From assembly GCA_965228955.1 (NCBI GenBank), contig OZ245848.1, positions 1,364,001 through 1,428,000 on the forward strand: 64,000 nucleotides of DNA. The letters are read 5' to 3'. Positions 23,138 through 32,866 of the stretch are shown here, piece by piece. The stretch comes from JANSWY01 sp965228955. Lineage in GTDB: Bacteria; Bacteroidota; Bacteroidia; Cytophagales; Cyclobacteriaceae. The position numbers and the translations under genes are program-made. Below the pieces are notes generated by a model that did no database searches, was not told the origin of the DNA, and saw nothing but the letters and a program-made list of their open reading frames with translations. The first letter of the stretch is position 1. Each line of letters opens with the position of its first letter.

Positions 23138-24987
23138 TAATCCAGCACTAAGTTTTTGTTTTCAGGTTTTATCAATGGACGTTCAGGTTGCTCTGTCTTT
23201 TGAAGAACGAAATTATTAATTACCAAAATATCCATCTCCGAACTCATAAAGCAATTGTAAGCGTCTTCAATTGTGTTAACTATTGGTTCACCTCTAAGGT
23301 TAAAACTGGTGTTGATCAAAACAGGACAACCAGTTTCTCTTTCAAACGCTTCAATCAATTCAAAATATCTGGGGTTAGTCTCATTGTCAATGGTCTGTAT
23401 TCTCGCCGAGTAATCCACATGAGTGACTGCTGGTAGGGTAGACCTTTCGGTATACAGTTTTTGATTGAGTTCAAGTCGATTATAACCTGAAGGAACTTCT
23501 TTTTTAATTTTATCCGAAATAGGTTTTACCAATAACATATAAGGTGAGTCCTCATTCAAGTCGAAGTATTCTGATGCCCGATGCTTTTTAACCGACGGAG
23601 CGAAAGGCCGAAATGACTCTCTGTACTTAATGCTGAGGTTTAACTTCTTTTGCATTTCGGGATTTCTTGGATCAGCTAATATGCTTCTGTTTCCTAAAGC
23701 TCTAGGACCAAATTCCATTCGTCCCTGGAACCAACCAATTACTTTCCCATCTGCAATTGATTTTACAATCTCCGCCATCAACACACTATCAGGAATTAAT
23801 TCAAATGCTGCTGATAGTTCATTCAGCTTATTTCTAATTTCATCATCTGAATACTCAGGTCCCAATAAAGACCCTTTCATCAAATCCCTGTCTTGTGTTA
23901 TCTCTCTTGGTTTTTCAAATTTGATGTGATGAGCAGCTAGGGAAGCACCCAATGACCCACCAGCATCACCTGCAGCAGGTTGAATAAATATCTTTTCAAA
24001 TAAGTTGGCAGATTCAAGTTTTCCGTTAGCTACTCCATTTAATGCCACTCCGCCTGCTAAACAGATATTTTTCTCTTTTGTGAGTTTTTGAGCCTCCATG
24101 GCCATTTTGAGAACGATCTCTTCAGATACCCTTTGAATTGCAAGCGCCAAATCACAATGCTCCTGACGTATTTCAGATTCTGGTTTCCGTTTTGGTATTC
24201 CAAATAGCTTCTCCCATTTCCGATCTGGAACCATCTTAAGGCCGGTCGAATAACTAAAGTATCGCTGATTAAGCCAAATACTACCATCATCATAGATTTG
24301 AATCAACTCCGATTTGATGGTTTCAATGATTCGATCCAGTTTCTCACCACTGTTTCCATATGGAGCTAATCCCATTAGTTTGTATTCTCCTGAATTGACT
24401 TTAAACCCGAGAAAATAGGTAAATGCAGAATATAATAAACCAATTGAATGTGGGAATTTCAGTTCCTTTAGAACGGTTATAGAAGATCCCTTTCCATGAC
24501 AAATTGATGCTGTCGCCCATTCGCCAACTCCATCAACTGTTAGAATAGCTGCACTTTCAAAATTACTCGGATAAAAGGCACTAGCAGCATGTGATAAGTG
24601 ATGTTCTGGGAAAAGAAGCTGCACATTAGAATTATCGCCTATTTTTTTTAATTCCTGCCTGATTATTCGTTTCAGGAATAACTTTTCTTTGATCCAAACT
24701 GGAATTGAATTAATAAATGACCTAATTCCTTTAGGAGCAAATGCATAATATGTTTCTATCAGCCTTTCAAATTTCAGGAAAGGTTTGTCATAGAATGCTA
24801 CCGCATCAATATCACTTAGCAATAGCCCAGATTCTTTTAAACAATACGCAATTGCATTGGATGGGAAAGCAGGGTCGTGTTTTTTTCTGGTGAACCGTTC
24901 TTCCTGGGCAGCTGCAATAATTTCTCCATCCACTAAAATAGTGGCGGCAGAGTCATGATAGAATGCGGAAATCCCAAGAATATTCAT
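23137..24987 (-). CDS. NodU/CmcH/TobZ-type carbamoyltransferase
   Basis: A 616-residue O-carbamoyltransferase. The N-terminal Kae1-like domain starts NILGISAFYHDSAATILVDG and has EERFTRKKHD and PEHHLSHAASAFYPSNFESA (metal-binding His pair about residues 128 and 132), plus the phosphate loop region GGVALNGVANGK. The C-terminal YrdC-like domain has GRMEFGPRALGNRSILADPR and ETGCPVLINTSFNLRGEPIV. These enzymes move a carbamoyl group from carbamoyl phosphate, via carbamoyl-AMP, onto hydroxyl groups of sugars or antibiotics. It heads the minus-strand cassette; the acceptor substrate is unknown. Confidence 0.93.
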   Translation of the reverse strand: MNILGISAFYHDSAATILVDGEIIAAAQEERFTRKKHDPAFPSNAIAYCLKESGLLLSDIDAVAFYDKPFLKFERLIETYYAFAPKGIRSFINSIPVWIKEKLFLKRIIRQELKKIGDNSNVQLLFPEHHLSHAASAFYPSNFESAAILTVDGVGEWATASICHGKGSSITVLKELKFPHSIGLLYSAFTYFLGFKVNSGEYKLMGLAPYGNSGEKLDRIIETIKSELIQIYDDGSIWLNQRYFSYSTGLKMVPDRKWEKLFGIPKRKPESEIRQEHCDLALAIQRVSEEIVLKMAMEAQKLTKEKNICLAGGVALNGVANGKLESANLFEKIFIQPAAGDAGGSLGASLAAHHIKFEKPREITQDRDLMKGSLLGPEYSDDEIRNKLNELSAAFELIPDSVLMAEIVKSIADGKVIGWFQGRMEFGPRALGNRSILADPRNPEMQKKLNLSIKYRESFRPFAPSVKKHRASEYFDLNEDSPYMLLVKPISDKIKKEVPSGYNRLELNQKLYTERSTLPAVTHVDYSARIQTIDNETNPRYFELIEAFERETGCPVLINTSFNLRGEPIVNTIEDAYNCFMSSEMDILVINNFVLQKTEQPERPLIKPENKNLVLD

Positions 24988-25073
24988 TGCCTTAAAATTG
25001 GGTAATAATTTAATAACTAAAGGAAGTATTAAATATTAAATAAGAAGACTTCCAATTACTAACAATGCATGCC

Positions 25074-25081
25074 TATATTTG
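25074..25081 (+). promoter_or_regulatory. -7 element of hisB promoter
   Basis: TATATTTG, an exact TAnnTTTG match, 26 bp before the hisB start. It supports independent transcription of hisB. An inverted repeat GGAAGT/ACTTCC (25022-25027/25048-25053) lies just upstream in the divergent region. Confidence 0.55.
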
Positions 25082-25106
25082 GCGATCTTTTTGAACCTTA
25101 TATACC

Positions 25107-26201
25107 ATGAAAAAAGTCCTGTTTATAGACCGAGACGGTACAATTATATCTGAAACGGAAGATGAGAAAATTGAAAAGATTGAAAAGCTCAAGTTTTTAC
25201 CTGAGTCTTTGTATTATCTCCGAAAGATTCATGATGAACTGGATTATGAGTTAGTCATGGTAACTAATCAGGATGGTCTTGGAACTGATGCTTTTCCTGA
25301 TCATGAGTTTTACCCTGTTCATGAGTTTATTTTAAGAACCTTGGAAAGTGAGGGAATTCATTTTTCAGCAATTCATGTTGATGAGCATTTCGAACATGAA
25401 AACCACCCTAACAGAAAACCTGGCATTGGAATGTTGACAGGCTACCTGGAAGGAGGATATGATATTGAGAATAGTTATGTTCTTGGTGATCGGGTAACTG
25501 ATGTTCAGCTTGCGAGAAATCTAGGTTCAAAAGCTATCCACATCTGGCATGAGGCAACAACTGATGCTGAACTGACCACTGAAAGCTGGAGAGAGATCTA
25601 CGAATATCTCAAAATGGGACCTAGAGTTTTTGAGGTTACCAGAAAGACAAACGAAACTGACATACAAATCAAACTGAACCTTGATGGCTCAGGAAGAACA
25701 AATATCTCGACAGGTTTAGCTTTCTTCGATCATATGCTGGACCAGTTAGGGAAACACTCACTTTGTGATTTAGAAATTACAGTGAAGGGTGATCTTGAAG
25801 TTGATGAGCATCATACAATTGAAGACACAGCTCTTGCTCTTGGTGAAGCCTATCTTCAAGCCATTGGATCGAAAAAAGGTATAAATCGTTACGGTTTTGC
25901 TTTGCCAATGGACGATGTTCTAGCACAAGTAGCAATTGATTTTGGTGGTAGACCATGGATTGTGTGGGATGCTGAATTCAAAAGAGAGAAAATAGGTGAT
26001 ATGCCTACCGAGATGTTTTATCATTTCTTCAAATCATTTTCAGATGCTGCTAAGTGCAATTTGAACATCAAAGTTGAAGGTGACAATGAGCACCACAAGA
26101 TTGAAGGAATATTTAAGGCATTAGCTAAATCCATTAAAATGGCGGTTAAGCGTTATGTTGAAGAGATTGATATTTTACCGTCAACAAAAGGTGCTCTCTA
26201 A
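25107..26201 (+). CDS. hisB: Bifunctional histidinol-phosphatase/IGP dehydratase
   Basis: A 364-residue two-domain HisB. The N-terminal HAD phosphatase (about 1-165) has the nucleophile motif LFIDRDGTIISETED and VTNQDGLGTDAF, DRVTDVQLA. The C-terminal dehydratase (about 172-364) has FFDHMLDQLGKH, DEHHTIEDTALALGEA, VDFGGRPW-type IDFGGRPWIVW and NEHHKIEGIFKALAKS, whose His/Glu pairs bind Mn. The two domains catalyse steps 6 and 8 of histidine synthesis. Although it belongs with hisGDC it is separated from them by the carbamoyltransferase cassette and has its own promoter. Confidence 0.96.
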   Translation: MKKVLFIDRDGTIISETEDEKIEKIEKLKFLPESLYYLRKIHDELDYELVMVTNQDGLGTDAFPDHEFYPVHEFILRTLESEGIHFSAIHVDEHFEHENHPNRKPGIGMLTGYLEGGYDIENSYVLGDRVTDVQLARNLGSKAIHIWHEATTDAELTTESWREIYEYLKMGPRVFEVTRKTNETDIQIKLNLDGSGRTNISTGLAFFDHMLDQLGKHSLCDLEITVKGDLEVDEHHTIEDTALALGEAYLQAIGSKKGINRYGFALPMDDVLAQVAIDFGGRPWIVWDAEFKREKIGDMPTEMFYHFFKSFSDAAKCNLNIKVEGDNEHHKIEGIFKALAKSIKMAVKRYVEEIDILPSTKGAL

Positions 26202-26305
26202 AGCATAGTAAGTATTTCAGGGTTGCGAAAACCTATTATCACTGCTATTGCAATTCCCAGAATTAGTATTGCTTTTCTACGGATGTTTAGTCTTGTCTTG
26301 TTCAT
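26198..26305 (-). CDS. Possible 35-aa membrane miniprotein
   Basis: A short frame, MNKTRLNIRRKAILILGIAI continuing to a stop that overlaps the hisB stop region, with one hydrophobic helix (about 12-26) behind a basic N-terminus. The frame is compositionally sensible and fills a gap otherwise without genes (26202-26412), but no homologue is recognised and no clear promoter is seen. Treat as a candidate. Confidence 0.35.
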   Translation of the reverse strand: MNKTRLNIRRKAILILGIAIAVIIGFRNPEILTML

Positions 26306-26412
26306 GTTACAAAGTTGAACAAGGCTGCTTATCATGCCAAAAAATGCAGGTGAACAAAAGGTAAGCTTGGCCTAATTTGTTAGTAATTGATCAGTTAGAG
26401 CCCTTTTGAGAG

Positions 26413-28116
26413 TTAACTTACAGGAATGTTTTCGTCAAGCTTTATGAGATAGTCTGTGAGATTTTCTTCATGCACAAGATCAAGTTTTTTGCGTAACCTG
26501 TATCTGGCTGTTTTAACACTTTCTGCCGAAATGCCGAGCATTTGACCCATTTCTTTCATAGTCAAATTCAGACGAATAAGTGCGCATAGTCTTAGGTCAT
26601 TACTTGTTAATGAACTGTTTTGCGACTTCAGTTTAACAAAGAAATCTTTATGAACACTCTCAAAATGGAGTTTGAAATCTTCCCAATCTCTGTCAACCTG
26701 CTGGTGAGTATCTACAATTTTCCCAAGTTTATTAACCTTAGAACTGATATCCTCGTTTGCTGAAGCTTTGATTTGCTGGATTTCGTCTTTCAATTCTTCC
26801 AGGAGTTCATTTTTACGAATAAAATTGACTGTATAAGCAGTAAGCTCCTGGCCCTTGGCTTCAAGCTCTCTTCGCAGCTCATCTTGCTTTTCCTGAGATC
26901 GTTTCTTGTTCTTAATCATCTTCAGCTTCTGAGTTCTGATGATTAAGAACGCAATAATAGCCAGCAAAACTAGTGAAGAGATTCCAAGTACAGCCATCAG
27001 TTGATTTACTTTCGACTTCTCTTCAAGTAACTCAATTTCTTGTTTATCCAGAATTAGTTGAGCTTCATGCTTCTCAGACTCTATTCTTGAATGAAGGTTT
27101 GAAATGTCTTTGGCTACTGCTTCATTAAATATGCTGTCCTTATATAATATGTGCTTGTCGTAGTAGTCAATTGATTTTTTATAATTTCCCTTAGCCTGGT
27201 GAATTAGCTTTAGGTCAAGATAGATGTTGCTAAGCCATTTCAAAGACTTGATATTCAATGCTACTTCTTCAGCTTTTAGGGCATACTCCAATGCATTGTC
27301 GTATTCTTTCAGTTCAATGTAGATGGAAGCAATGTTTTCATATGTTTTTGCTAATCCATCTAAATCATTGATTCCTTCACTCAGTAAGGCAGATATTTTT
27401 AAGTGTATGATTCCATCCTTTTTTCTTCCCATAGCCTTATATAGAAGGCCAAGTCTATTTAAACTTTCTGCTTTACCATAAGTAAAATCTGCATTATTAT
27501 GCATGTTGTAAGCCTTCTTTAATATCTCCGAGGCTTTGTCAAATTCTTTTTGAAGAATGTATATATCAGCAATCTTACTGTAGGTTGTTGCCACTCTGCT
27601 ATCCTCACCTTGATTAACAAATATTTCATTAGCCGTAAGGAAATGATCAAGGGCTGTTGTAATGTCGTTTTGGTCTGCGTAGACCATGCCTATATTCATG
27701 ATGCAGTTTGCAATACCCACAGAGTCGGTTAGTTCTTCGTATATTTCTTTCGATGAATACAGGTGCTTAAGAGCGGGCTCATAATTACCGGTTGCCCAGT
27801 GACCAACACCGATAACTCGATCAGCATAAGCTTTACCAGGTAAAAAGTCTTCCTTCGTTGCGATAGCCAAGGCTTTGTTACCATAACTTATTGATTGATT
27901 AGGGTCAACAATCCAATATTCAAAACCTAGATCGTTATTAGCCTTTATTCTTTTAATAGCTGATAATTGATCATTTTGCAGTACTAGTTTTAAACTGTCA
28001 ATTTTTAATGTTTGAGATATTGCTGAATTGACGGTCAGAAGGAATGATAAACAAAAAACCCCTATGATTTTCATAAGGGTAATTGTACGTAATATTTTTC
28101 GAATTTGTTCTCGCAA
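26413..28116 (-). CDS. TPR-containing membrane regulator with LuxR-like HTH
   Basis: A 567-residue protein with signal sequence (FCLSFLLTVNSAISQ), about six TPR motifs (roughly residues 50-310, e.g. ANCIMNIGMVYADQNDITTA), one TM helix (LMAVLGISSLVLLAIIAFLI, about 372-392) and a coiled coil (400-470). The C-terminal HTH reads LRLCALIRLNLTMKEMGQML-GISAESVKTARYRLRKKL. This layout is a common Bacteroidota one-component regulator with sensing TPRs in the periplasm and DNA binding in the cytoplasm. No cognate target is evident. A related TPR protein starts at 63139. Confidence 0.88.
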   Translation of the reverse strand: MREQIRKILRTITLMKIIGVFCLSFLLTVNSAISQTLKIDSLKLVLQNDQLSAIKRIKANNDLGFEYWIVDPNQSISYGNKALAIATKEDFLPGKAYADRVIGVGHWATGNYEPALKHLYSSKEIYEELTDSVGIANCIMNIGMVYADQNDITTALDHFLTANEIFVNQGEDSRVATTYSKIADIYILQKEFDKASEILKKAYNMHNNADFTYGKAESLNRLGLLYKAMGRKKDGIIHLKISALLSEGINDLDGLAKTYENIASIYIELKEYDNALEYALKAEEVALNIKSLKWLSNIYLDLKLIHQAKGNYKKSIDYYDKHILYKDSIFNEAVAKDISNLHSRIESEKHEAQLILDKQEIELLEEKSKVNQLMAVLGISSLVLLAIIAFLIIRTQKLKMIKNKKRSQEKQDELRRELEAKGQELTAYTVNFIRKNELLEELKDEIQQIKASANEDISSKVNKLGKIVDTHQQVDRDWEDFKLHFESVHKDFFVKLKSQNSSLTSNDLRLCALIRLNLTMKEMGQMLGISAESVKTARYRLRKKLDLVHEENLTDYLIKLDENIPVS

Positions 28117-28126
28117 AATTCAATTT

Positions 28127-28561
28127 CTATAATCTGTCCCAAGGGATTCTTGTAAGCATTAAAAAGAGGGAAATTCCAAAGAAAATTGCTTGAAATCTAA
28201 ACTTTACTAATGCATCAGTCGATTTTTTGCTTATTGATCTACCTACCTGCGCTGCAATTACGGCTAGAATCATCACAGCAATATGCTCTACTGCCCAATA
28301 TCTCAAGTCTGCATTTTTCATTGCTGCTCCGAAATTTTGGAATGCGGATTGAGTAATTGGACTAAGGAAAACGTAAAGAATGAGCCCGATCAATAACTGA
28401 AGGTGCATCATTCCAACAAATCCAGCAGCCATACCATTATCTCCTTTTTTATACTCAGATCCACTGAATAGCCCAATAAGAGATTTTACCACAACCGCCA
28501 CTGCTACAAGAAGAATAATCCATCTTACCCAGGAATGAACGACTAAAAGGAATTCGTACAT
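28127..28561 (-). CDS. Four-TM membrane protein of unknown function
   Basis: A 144-residue integral membrane protein with four predicted helices (about 11-33, 44-66, 87-107, 122-142). It contains VVHSWVRWIILLVA, MMHLQLLIGLILYVFLSP and LRYWAVEHIAVMILAVIAA; the His residues in each of the first three helices could ligate haem, and related Bacteroidota proteins are sometimes named cytochrome b. That reading is unproven. It lies 10 bp upstream of the TPR regulator on the same strand. Confidence 0.75.
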   Translation of the reverse strand: MYEFLLVVHSWVRWIILLVAVAVVVKSLIGLFSGSEYKKGDNGMAAGFVGMMHLQLLIGLILYVFLSPITQSAFQNFGAAMKNADLRYWAVEHIAVMILAVIAAQVGRSISKKSTDALVKFRFQAIFFGISLFLMLTRIPWDRL

Positions 28562-28808
28562 AGTGTTTTTTTTGATGGCTAAGATAAGTCAAAAGTTCAT
28601 ATCCTGTTGTCATTTTGAGTACAGCTTAGTGAAATCATTAAACAACAGTTTAAAGAAATCTTCATACAATTCGAGTCTGTTTTTAGCAAGTTCAGCGTCC
28701 TTCTCATTTCAAAAATCCCATTTCCTGTGTTATAACATCAAATCTCAAAGCAGTATGGCCATTGTAATTGAGTTCAATCTTAAAACAAAAACCAAAAATC
28801 TTATACAC

Positions 28809-31016
28809 ATGAGAACGATGAAAATATTCTTATATCTGGCTTTCATTCTTGCCTTACCTTTATTGATGGTGAGTTGCGGTGATGACGACAACATGGATGG
28901 GGGAGATGATAACGCTCCAGGATCTATTGCCGAATTAGCTTCAGCTTCTGATGATCTGAATACATTAGTAGCTGCCTTAAGTCAAGCGGGTCTTGTTGAA
29001 ACATTCTCAGATCCAACCGCAGACTTTACAGTATTTGCTCCAACTGATGATGCTTTCGCAGCAGCAGGCATTGATTTAAATACTATCGACAATACTACAC
29101 TAACTGCAGTTCTTCAATATCACGTTTTGACTTCAAGCGTTTTATCTACAGAACTATCTAACGGAGATGTTACAACTTTGAATGGTGCAGCGGTGACTGT
29201 GGACCTTACTGATGGAGTGAAAATCAACGACGCAACAGTTACGCAAGCTGACATTGAAGCAAGTAACGGTGTTATTCACATCATTGACAAAGTTTTACTT
29301 CCTCCAACTGAAGATAACTCGATAGCAGGATTAGCTCAGGCAACTGAAGATCTTTCAATTTTAGTAGATGCTTTAATAAAAGCTGAATTGGTGGAAACAC
29401 TTTCTGGTTCTGATGATTTCACGGTATTTGCACCAACTAATCAGGCATTCATAGATGCAGGAATCGATTTGGATGCAGTATCAGTAGAAGATTTGACCAA
29501 CATTTTGTTATATCACGTTCTAGCTGATCCAGTTACTTCTGATCAGTTGAGTAATAGTTTTGTTGAGACACTAAATGAAACTTACGTTGAAGTGAACATA
29601 GATGGTGGAGTAAGTATAAATGACGCAAGTGTTGCTACTCCAGACATTGCAGCAGATAATGGTGTTATTCACATTATTGACAAAGTATTATTACCACCTT
29701 CAGGCAACATTGTAGATATAGCTATTGATGCTTCAACGGCTTCTGCTCCTGAGTTTACAGCTCTTGTTGGTGCAATCACAAAGGTAACAGAAGATCCAGA
29801 TCTTGCTGATCTTGTATCTGTGTTAAGCGATGAAGATGGAGATTTCACGGTATTTGCTCCTACGGATGCTGCATTTAATAATCTGTTAGACTTCCTTGGA
29901 GCTTCAAGTCTCGATGATGTAGACGCTGCACTTTTACAGGATGTTCTTCTATACCATGTAGTTGCAGGAGATAGAGTGTTCTCAACAGATTTAGAATCAG
30001 GAGAATTAGAGACTGCTTTAGCAGATCAATTATTAGTTCTTGATGCAGGAGAATTGTCATTAGCAGATGCGGGTACTTTGGCAGACGCCAATATTCAGAC
30101 AGCAGCCGTAAATATACAAGGAACAAATGGTGTGATTCACGCAATAGACAAAGTATTATTGCCAGCAAGATCAATCATGGACCTTGTAAACTTCAATGCT
30201 GAATTCAGTACATTAAAAGCAGCTTTAGAAACTTCAGAGCTAACTGAGACCCTTGCGGATCTTGAAAAAGAATACACGGTGTTTGCTCCAACAAATGATG
30301 CATTTGCTGACTACCTTGATCTTGCAAACATCTCAGCAGCAGATTTATTAGCGAGTCCGGCTCTTTCTGATATTCTTCTATATCATGTTGTTACTGGAAG
30401 CGTTTTTTCTGATGAGCTTTCAAATGGTTTCGTTACAACAGTTAACGGACAGGCAGTAGAGATTGATTTGTCTTCTGGAGTAGCAGTGAGAGATGTTAGT
30501 GCAGCAACCACTGATGCCTCTGTTGCAATTGCAGATTTAGCAGCAGGTAATGGTGTTGTGCATATAATTGATCAAGTATTAATTCCAGAAACTGATGACA
30601 ATATTGTAGATGTAGCTTCTGGAAATGATGATCTTTCTACACTCGTTAGTTTGCTTTCAAATTATCCTGATCTGGTAGAAGCGTTAACTGATGAAGCCGG
30701 AAACTTCACAGTATTTGCTCCAACAAACGCTGCTTTTGATGAAATCTCAAACATTACAGCAACGCTTACAAGCGATCAAATCAAAGAAGTATTACAGTAT
30801 CATGTAATTGATTCAAGAGTTTATAGTTCTGATTTATCAGATGGTCAATCTCCTGAAATGTTGAATGGTGAAACCATTACAATCAATATTGATGGGTCAG
30901 TAACAATCACAGATAAGTCGGAGGCCAGCGAAGATGCAACTGTAACAGCTACGGATGTACAAACTATTACAGGAGTTGTTCATATCATTGATAAAGTAAT
31001 AATTCCTGAACTTTAA
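28809..31016 (+). CDS. Lipoprotein with five fasciclin (FAS1) domains
   Basis: A 735-residue lipoprotein starting MRTMKIFLYLAFILALPLLM with lipobox LLMVSC; an upstream in-frame extension to 28563 lacks a signal peptide and is discarded. Five FAS1 repeats follow, each with FTVFAPT(N/D)xAF, YHV and a closing GVIHIIDKVLLP-type H2 box: about residues 38-165, 166-300, 301-460, 461-600 and 601-735. FAS1 domains mediate adhesion at cell surfaces. The Asp-rich spacer after the lipid anchor suggests surface exposure. Terminated by the hairpin at 31038. Confidence 0.93.
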   Translation: MRTMKIFLYLAFILALPLLMVSCGDDDNMDGGDDNAPGSIAELASASDDLNTLVAALSQAGLVETFSDPTADFTVFAPTDDAFAAAGIDLNTIDNTTLTAVLQYHVLTSSVLSTELSNGDVTTLNGAAVTVDLTDGVKINDATVTQADIEASNGVIHIIDKVLLPPTEDNSIAGLAQATEDLSILVDALIKAELVETLSGSDDFTVFAPTNQAFIDAGIDLDAVSVEDLTNILLYHVLADPVTSDQLSNSFVETLNETYVEVNIDGGVSINDASVATPDIAADNGVIHIIDKVLLPPSGNIVDIAIDASTASAPEFTALVGAITKVTEDPDLADLVSVLSDEDGDFTVFAPTDAAFNNLLDFLGASSLDDVDAALLQDVLLYHVVAGDRVFSTDLESGELETALADQLLVLDAGELSLADAGTLADANIQTAAVNIQGTNGVIHAIDKVLLPARSIMDLVNFNAEFSTLKAALETSELTETLADLEKEYTVFAPTNDAFADYLDLANISAADLLASPALSDILLYHVVTGSVFSDELSNGFVTTVNGQAVEIDLSSGVAVRDVSAATTDASVAIADLAAGNGVVHIIDQVLIPETDDNIVDVASGNDDLSTLVSLLSNYPDLVEALTDEAGNFTVFAPTNAAFDEISNITATLTSDQIKEVLQYHVIDSRVYSSDLSDGQSPEMLNGETITINIDGSVTITDKSEASEDATVTATDVQTITGVVHIIDKVIIPEL

Positions 31017-31037
31017 TTAGAGTTTCTAGTTACCTCT

Positions 31038-31075
31038 AAGGGCCAGTCTTGATTTGTGAGATTGGCCCTTATAAA
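31038..31075 (+). terminator. Terminator after the FAS1 lipoprotein
   Basis: AAGGGCCAGTCT (31038-31049) pairs with AGATTGGCCCTT (31059-31070), 12 bp with one wobble, followed by ATAAAAA rather than a T-run. It overlaps the possible upstream start (31049) of the next gene and thus supports the ATG at 31085. Confidence 0.6.
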
Positions 31076-31084
31076 AACGACCTA

Positions 31085-32089
31085 ATGTTTAGTAATTCAC
31101 TCAAGCAAGTATATATTCTTTTATTAGGGCTATATTCAATAGCTAACATCCTAATACTCAATGGCGACAGGTTATATGAAGCAGAATTAGTTTGGTATCA
31201 TTTAACCATAATCGTGTTTGCTTTAGTTTACGGCATTTGGTATATCAATTTGTGGATTCAGAAGTATAGAATCAACTTCCCAACTAAGATCCATACTTTG
31301 TTAAAGCATTTCCTGGTAAGTCTTGTTGGTATTGCGATTTTGTCTCTACTCTCGGTTCTAATTACCGGTGTAATTCTTGGAGATCCGTATGGAGCTAATG
31401 TTGTTAATATCAAGTTGACTCTGGGATTTACATTCAGAGTGAATTTGTTTCTGAATAGTATAAATGCAATAGTTTTTTATAATGATCAGTTTAGAAGTAA
31501 GGCAGTGGAGGCAGAAAAATATAAGTCATTATCAGCTCAGGCAAATTTTGAAATACTGAGTAATCAAATCAATCCTCATTTTTTATTCAATAGTCTAAAT
31601 GTCCTATCAAGCCTAATTCATAAAGATGCTGATCAGGCGGATGAGTTTTTACATAAGTTAAGTGACATCTACAGATACGTCCTTAAGAATAGATCTAATG
31701 AAGTGGTGACATTCAAAGAGGAATTGGATTTTGTAAACGATTACCTCGATTTATTAAAAGTCAGATTTGCCGAAGCACTGAGTGTCAACATGGATCTAAA
31801 GGGTGTTGATTCCAGTTTGTTCATTCCACCTGCGGTATTGCAGTTATTGGTTGAAAACGTAATTAAACACAACACAATTTCGAAATCACATCCAATGACG
31901 ATTTCAATTAAATGTCAGGACAACAAGCTAACAGTTTCGAATGAAAAGAAGCTTAAAAAAGAAAAAAAAGAAGCATCTGGCATTGGACTTAAGAACATTT
32001 CGGAGAGATATAAGTTCTTAAATGAGGAAATCGAAATAAAACAGGATGCAGAGCACTTTTCAGTGACCCTTCCATTGATCAAACTTTAG
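31085..32089 (+). CDS. LytS-type sensor histidine kinase
   Basis: A 334-residue membrane kinase (start MFSNSLKQVYILLLG). Four TM helices (about 8-28, 38-60, 72-98, 115-132) are followed by a His_kinase domain with the phospho-acceptor motif NQINPHFLFNSLNVLSSLIH (His near residue 175), YVLKN, and a HATPase region with VLQLLVENVIKHNT (N box) and GIGLKNISERY (G box). It pairs with the LytTR regulator that starts 3 bp after its stop. Together they form a two-component system; signal unknown. Confidence 0.93.
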   Translation: MFSNSLKQVYILLLGLYSIANILILNGDRLYEAELVWYHLTIIVFALVYGIWYINLWIQKYRINFPTKIHTLLKHFLVSLVGIAILSLLSVLITGVILGDPYGANVVNIKLTLGFTFRVNLFLNSINAIVFYNDQFRSKAVEAEKYKSLSAQANFEILSNQINPHFLFNSLNVLSSLIHKDADQADEFLHKLSDIYRYVLKNRSNEVVTFKEELDFVNDYLDLLKVRFAEALSVNMDLKGVDSSLFIPPAVLQLLVENVIKHNTISKSHPMTISIKCQDNKLTVSNEKKLKKEKKEASGIGLKNISERYKFLNEEIEIKQDAEHFSVTLPLIKL

Positions 32090-32092
32090 ACT

Positions 32093-32860
32093 ATGAAGAT
32101 AATCATTCTTGAAGACGAACTTTTTGCTTTAGAAAAGCTGCAAAGTTTAATCGCTAAATATGATGAGTCGATTGAAGTAGTTGCGACTGCAGATTCTATT
32201 GAGAGTGCAATTACTGTTTTTAATTCAGGTGTTGAATATGATCTTCTACTATGCGATATAGAATTGGCTGATGGTTCTAGTTTTGAAGTTTTTAAACAAG
32301 TGGAGATAAGCAAGCCAGTAATATTTACAACTGCTTACGATCAATATGCAATGGATGCTTTTGATGTTTATTGTATTGATTATCTACTCAAACCTCTAAG
32401 TTTCCCCAAATTGAAAGAAGCTCTTGACAAGTTTAAAGAAAGAGTTAAGATGTTGGATGAGCCAATCACAGCGGATTTGGTGAAAGAAATCATTAGTCAT
32501 CGGGGGCGTGGGAATTACAAGAAGAGGTTTTTGGCGAAATTGGGTAATAAATTAGTGTTCAAAAGGGCAGAAGAAGTGTCTTACTTCTATGCTGAAGGTA
32601 AAACTGTTTATTTGGTAGAAGCTCAAAAAGGACACAAGTTTATAGTAGACCATAGTCTGGAAGAACTGGAGAAAGAGCTGCTTGACCCAGATAATTTTTA
32701 TCGAATTAACCGATCATTCATTGTAAATCTTGATGACCTCATGGAAATTAGAAGTTATCATAATGGAAGGTTGAAATTACATATCAATACGCACTGCGAA
32801 AAGGACATCATTGTCGCCAGAGAAAAGGTGAGCAGTTTTAAGAGTTGGCTGAATCAATAA
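32093..32860 (+). CDS. LytTR response regulator
   Basis: A 255-residue regulator. The receiver domain (1-115) has KIIILEDELFALEKL, the phospho-acceptor Asp in LLLCDIELADGSSFEVF (about residue 54), the conserved Thr in VIFTTAYDQYAMDAF and Lys in CIDYLLKPLSFPKL. The LytTR DNA-binding domain (about 150-250) has FYRINRSFIVNLDDLMEI. It acts with the LytS-type kinase immediately upstream. Confidence 0.95.
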   Translation: MKIIILEDELFALEKLQSLIAKYDESIEVVATADSIESAITVFNSGVEYDLLLCDIELADGSSFEVFKQVEISKPVIFTTAYDQYAMDAFDVYCIDYLLKPLSFPKLKEALDKFKERVKMLDEPITADLVKEIISHRGRGNYKKRFLAKLGNKLVFKRAEEVSYFYAEGKTVYLVEAQKGHKFIVDHSLEELEKELLDPDNFYRINRSFIVNLDDLMEIRSYHNGRLKLHINTHCEKDIIVAREKVSSFKSWLNQ

Positions 32861-32866
32861 TTAACT

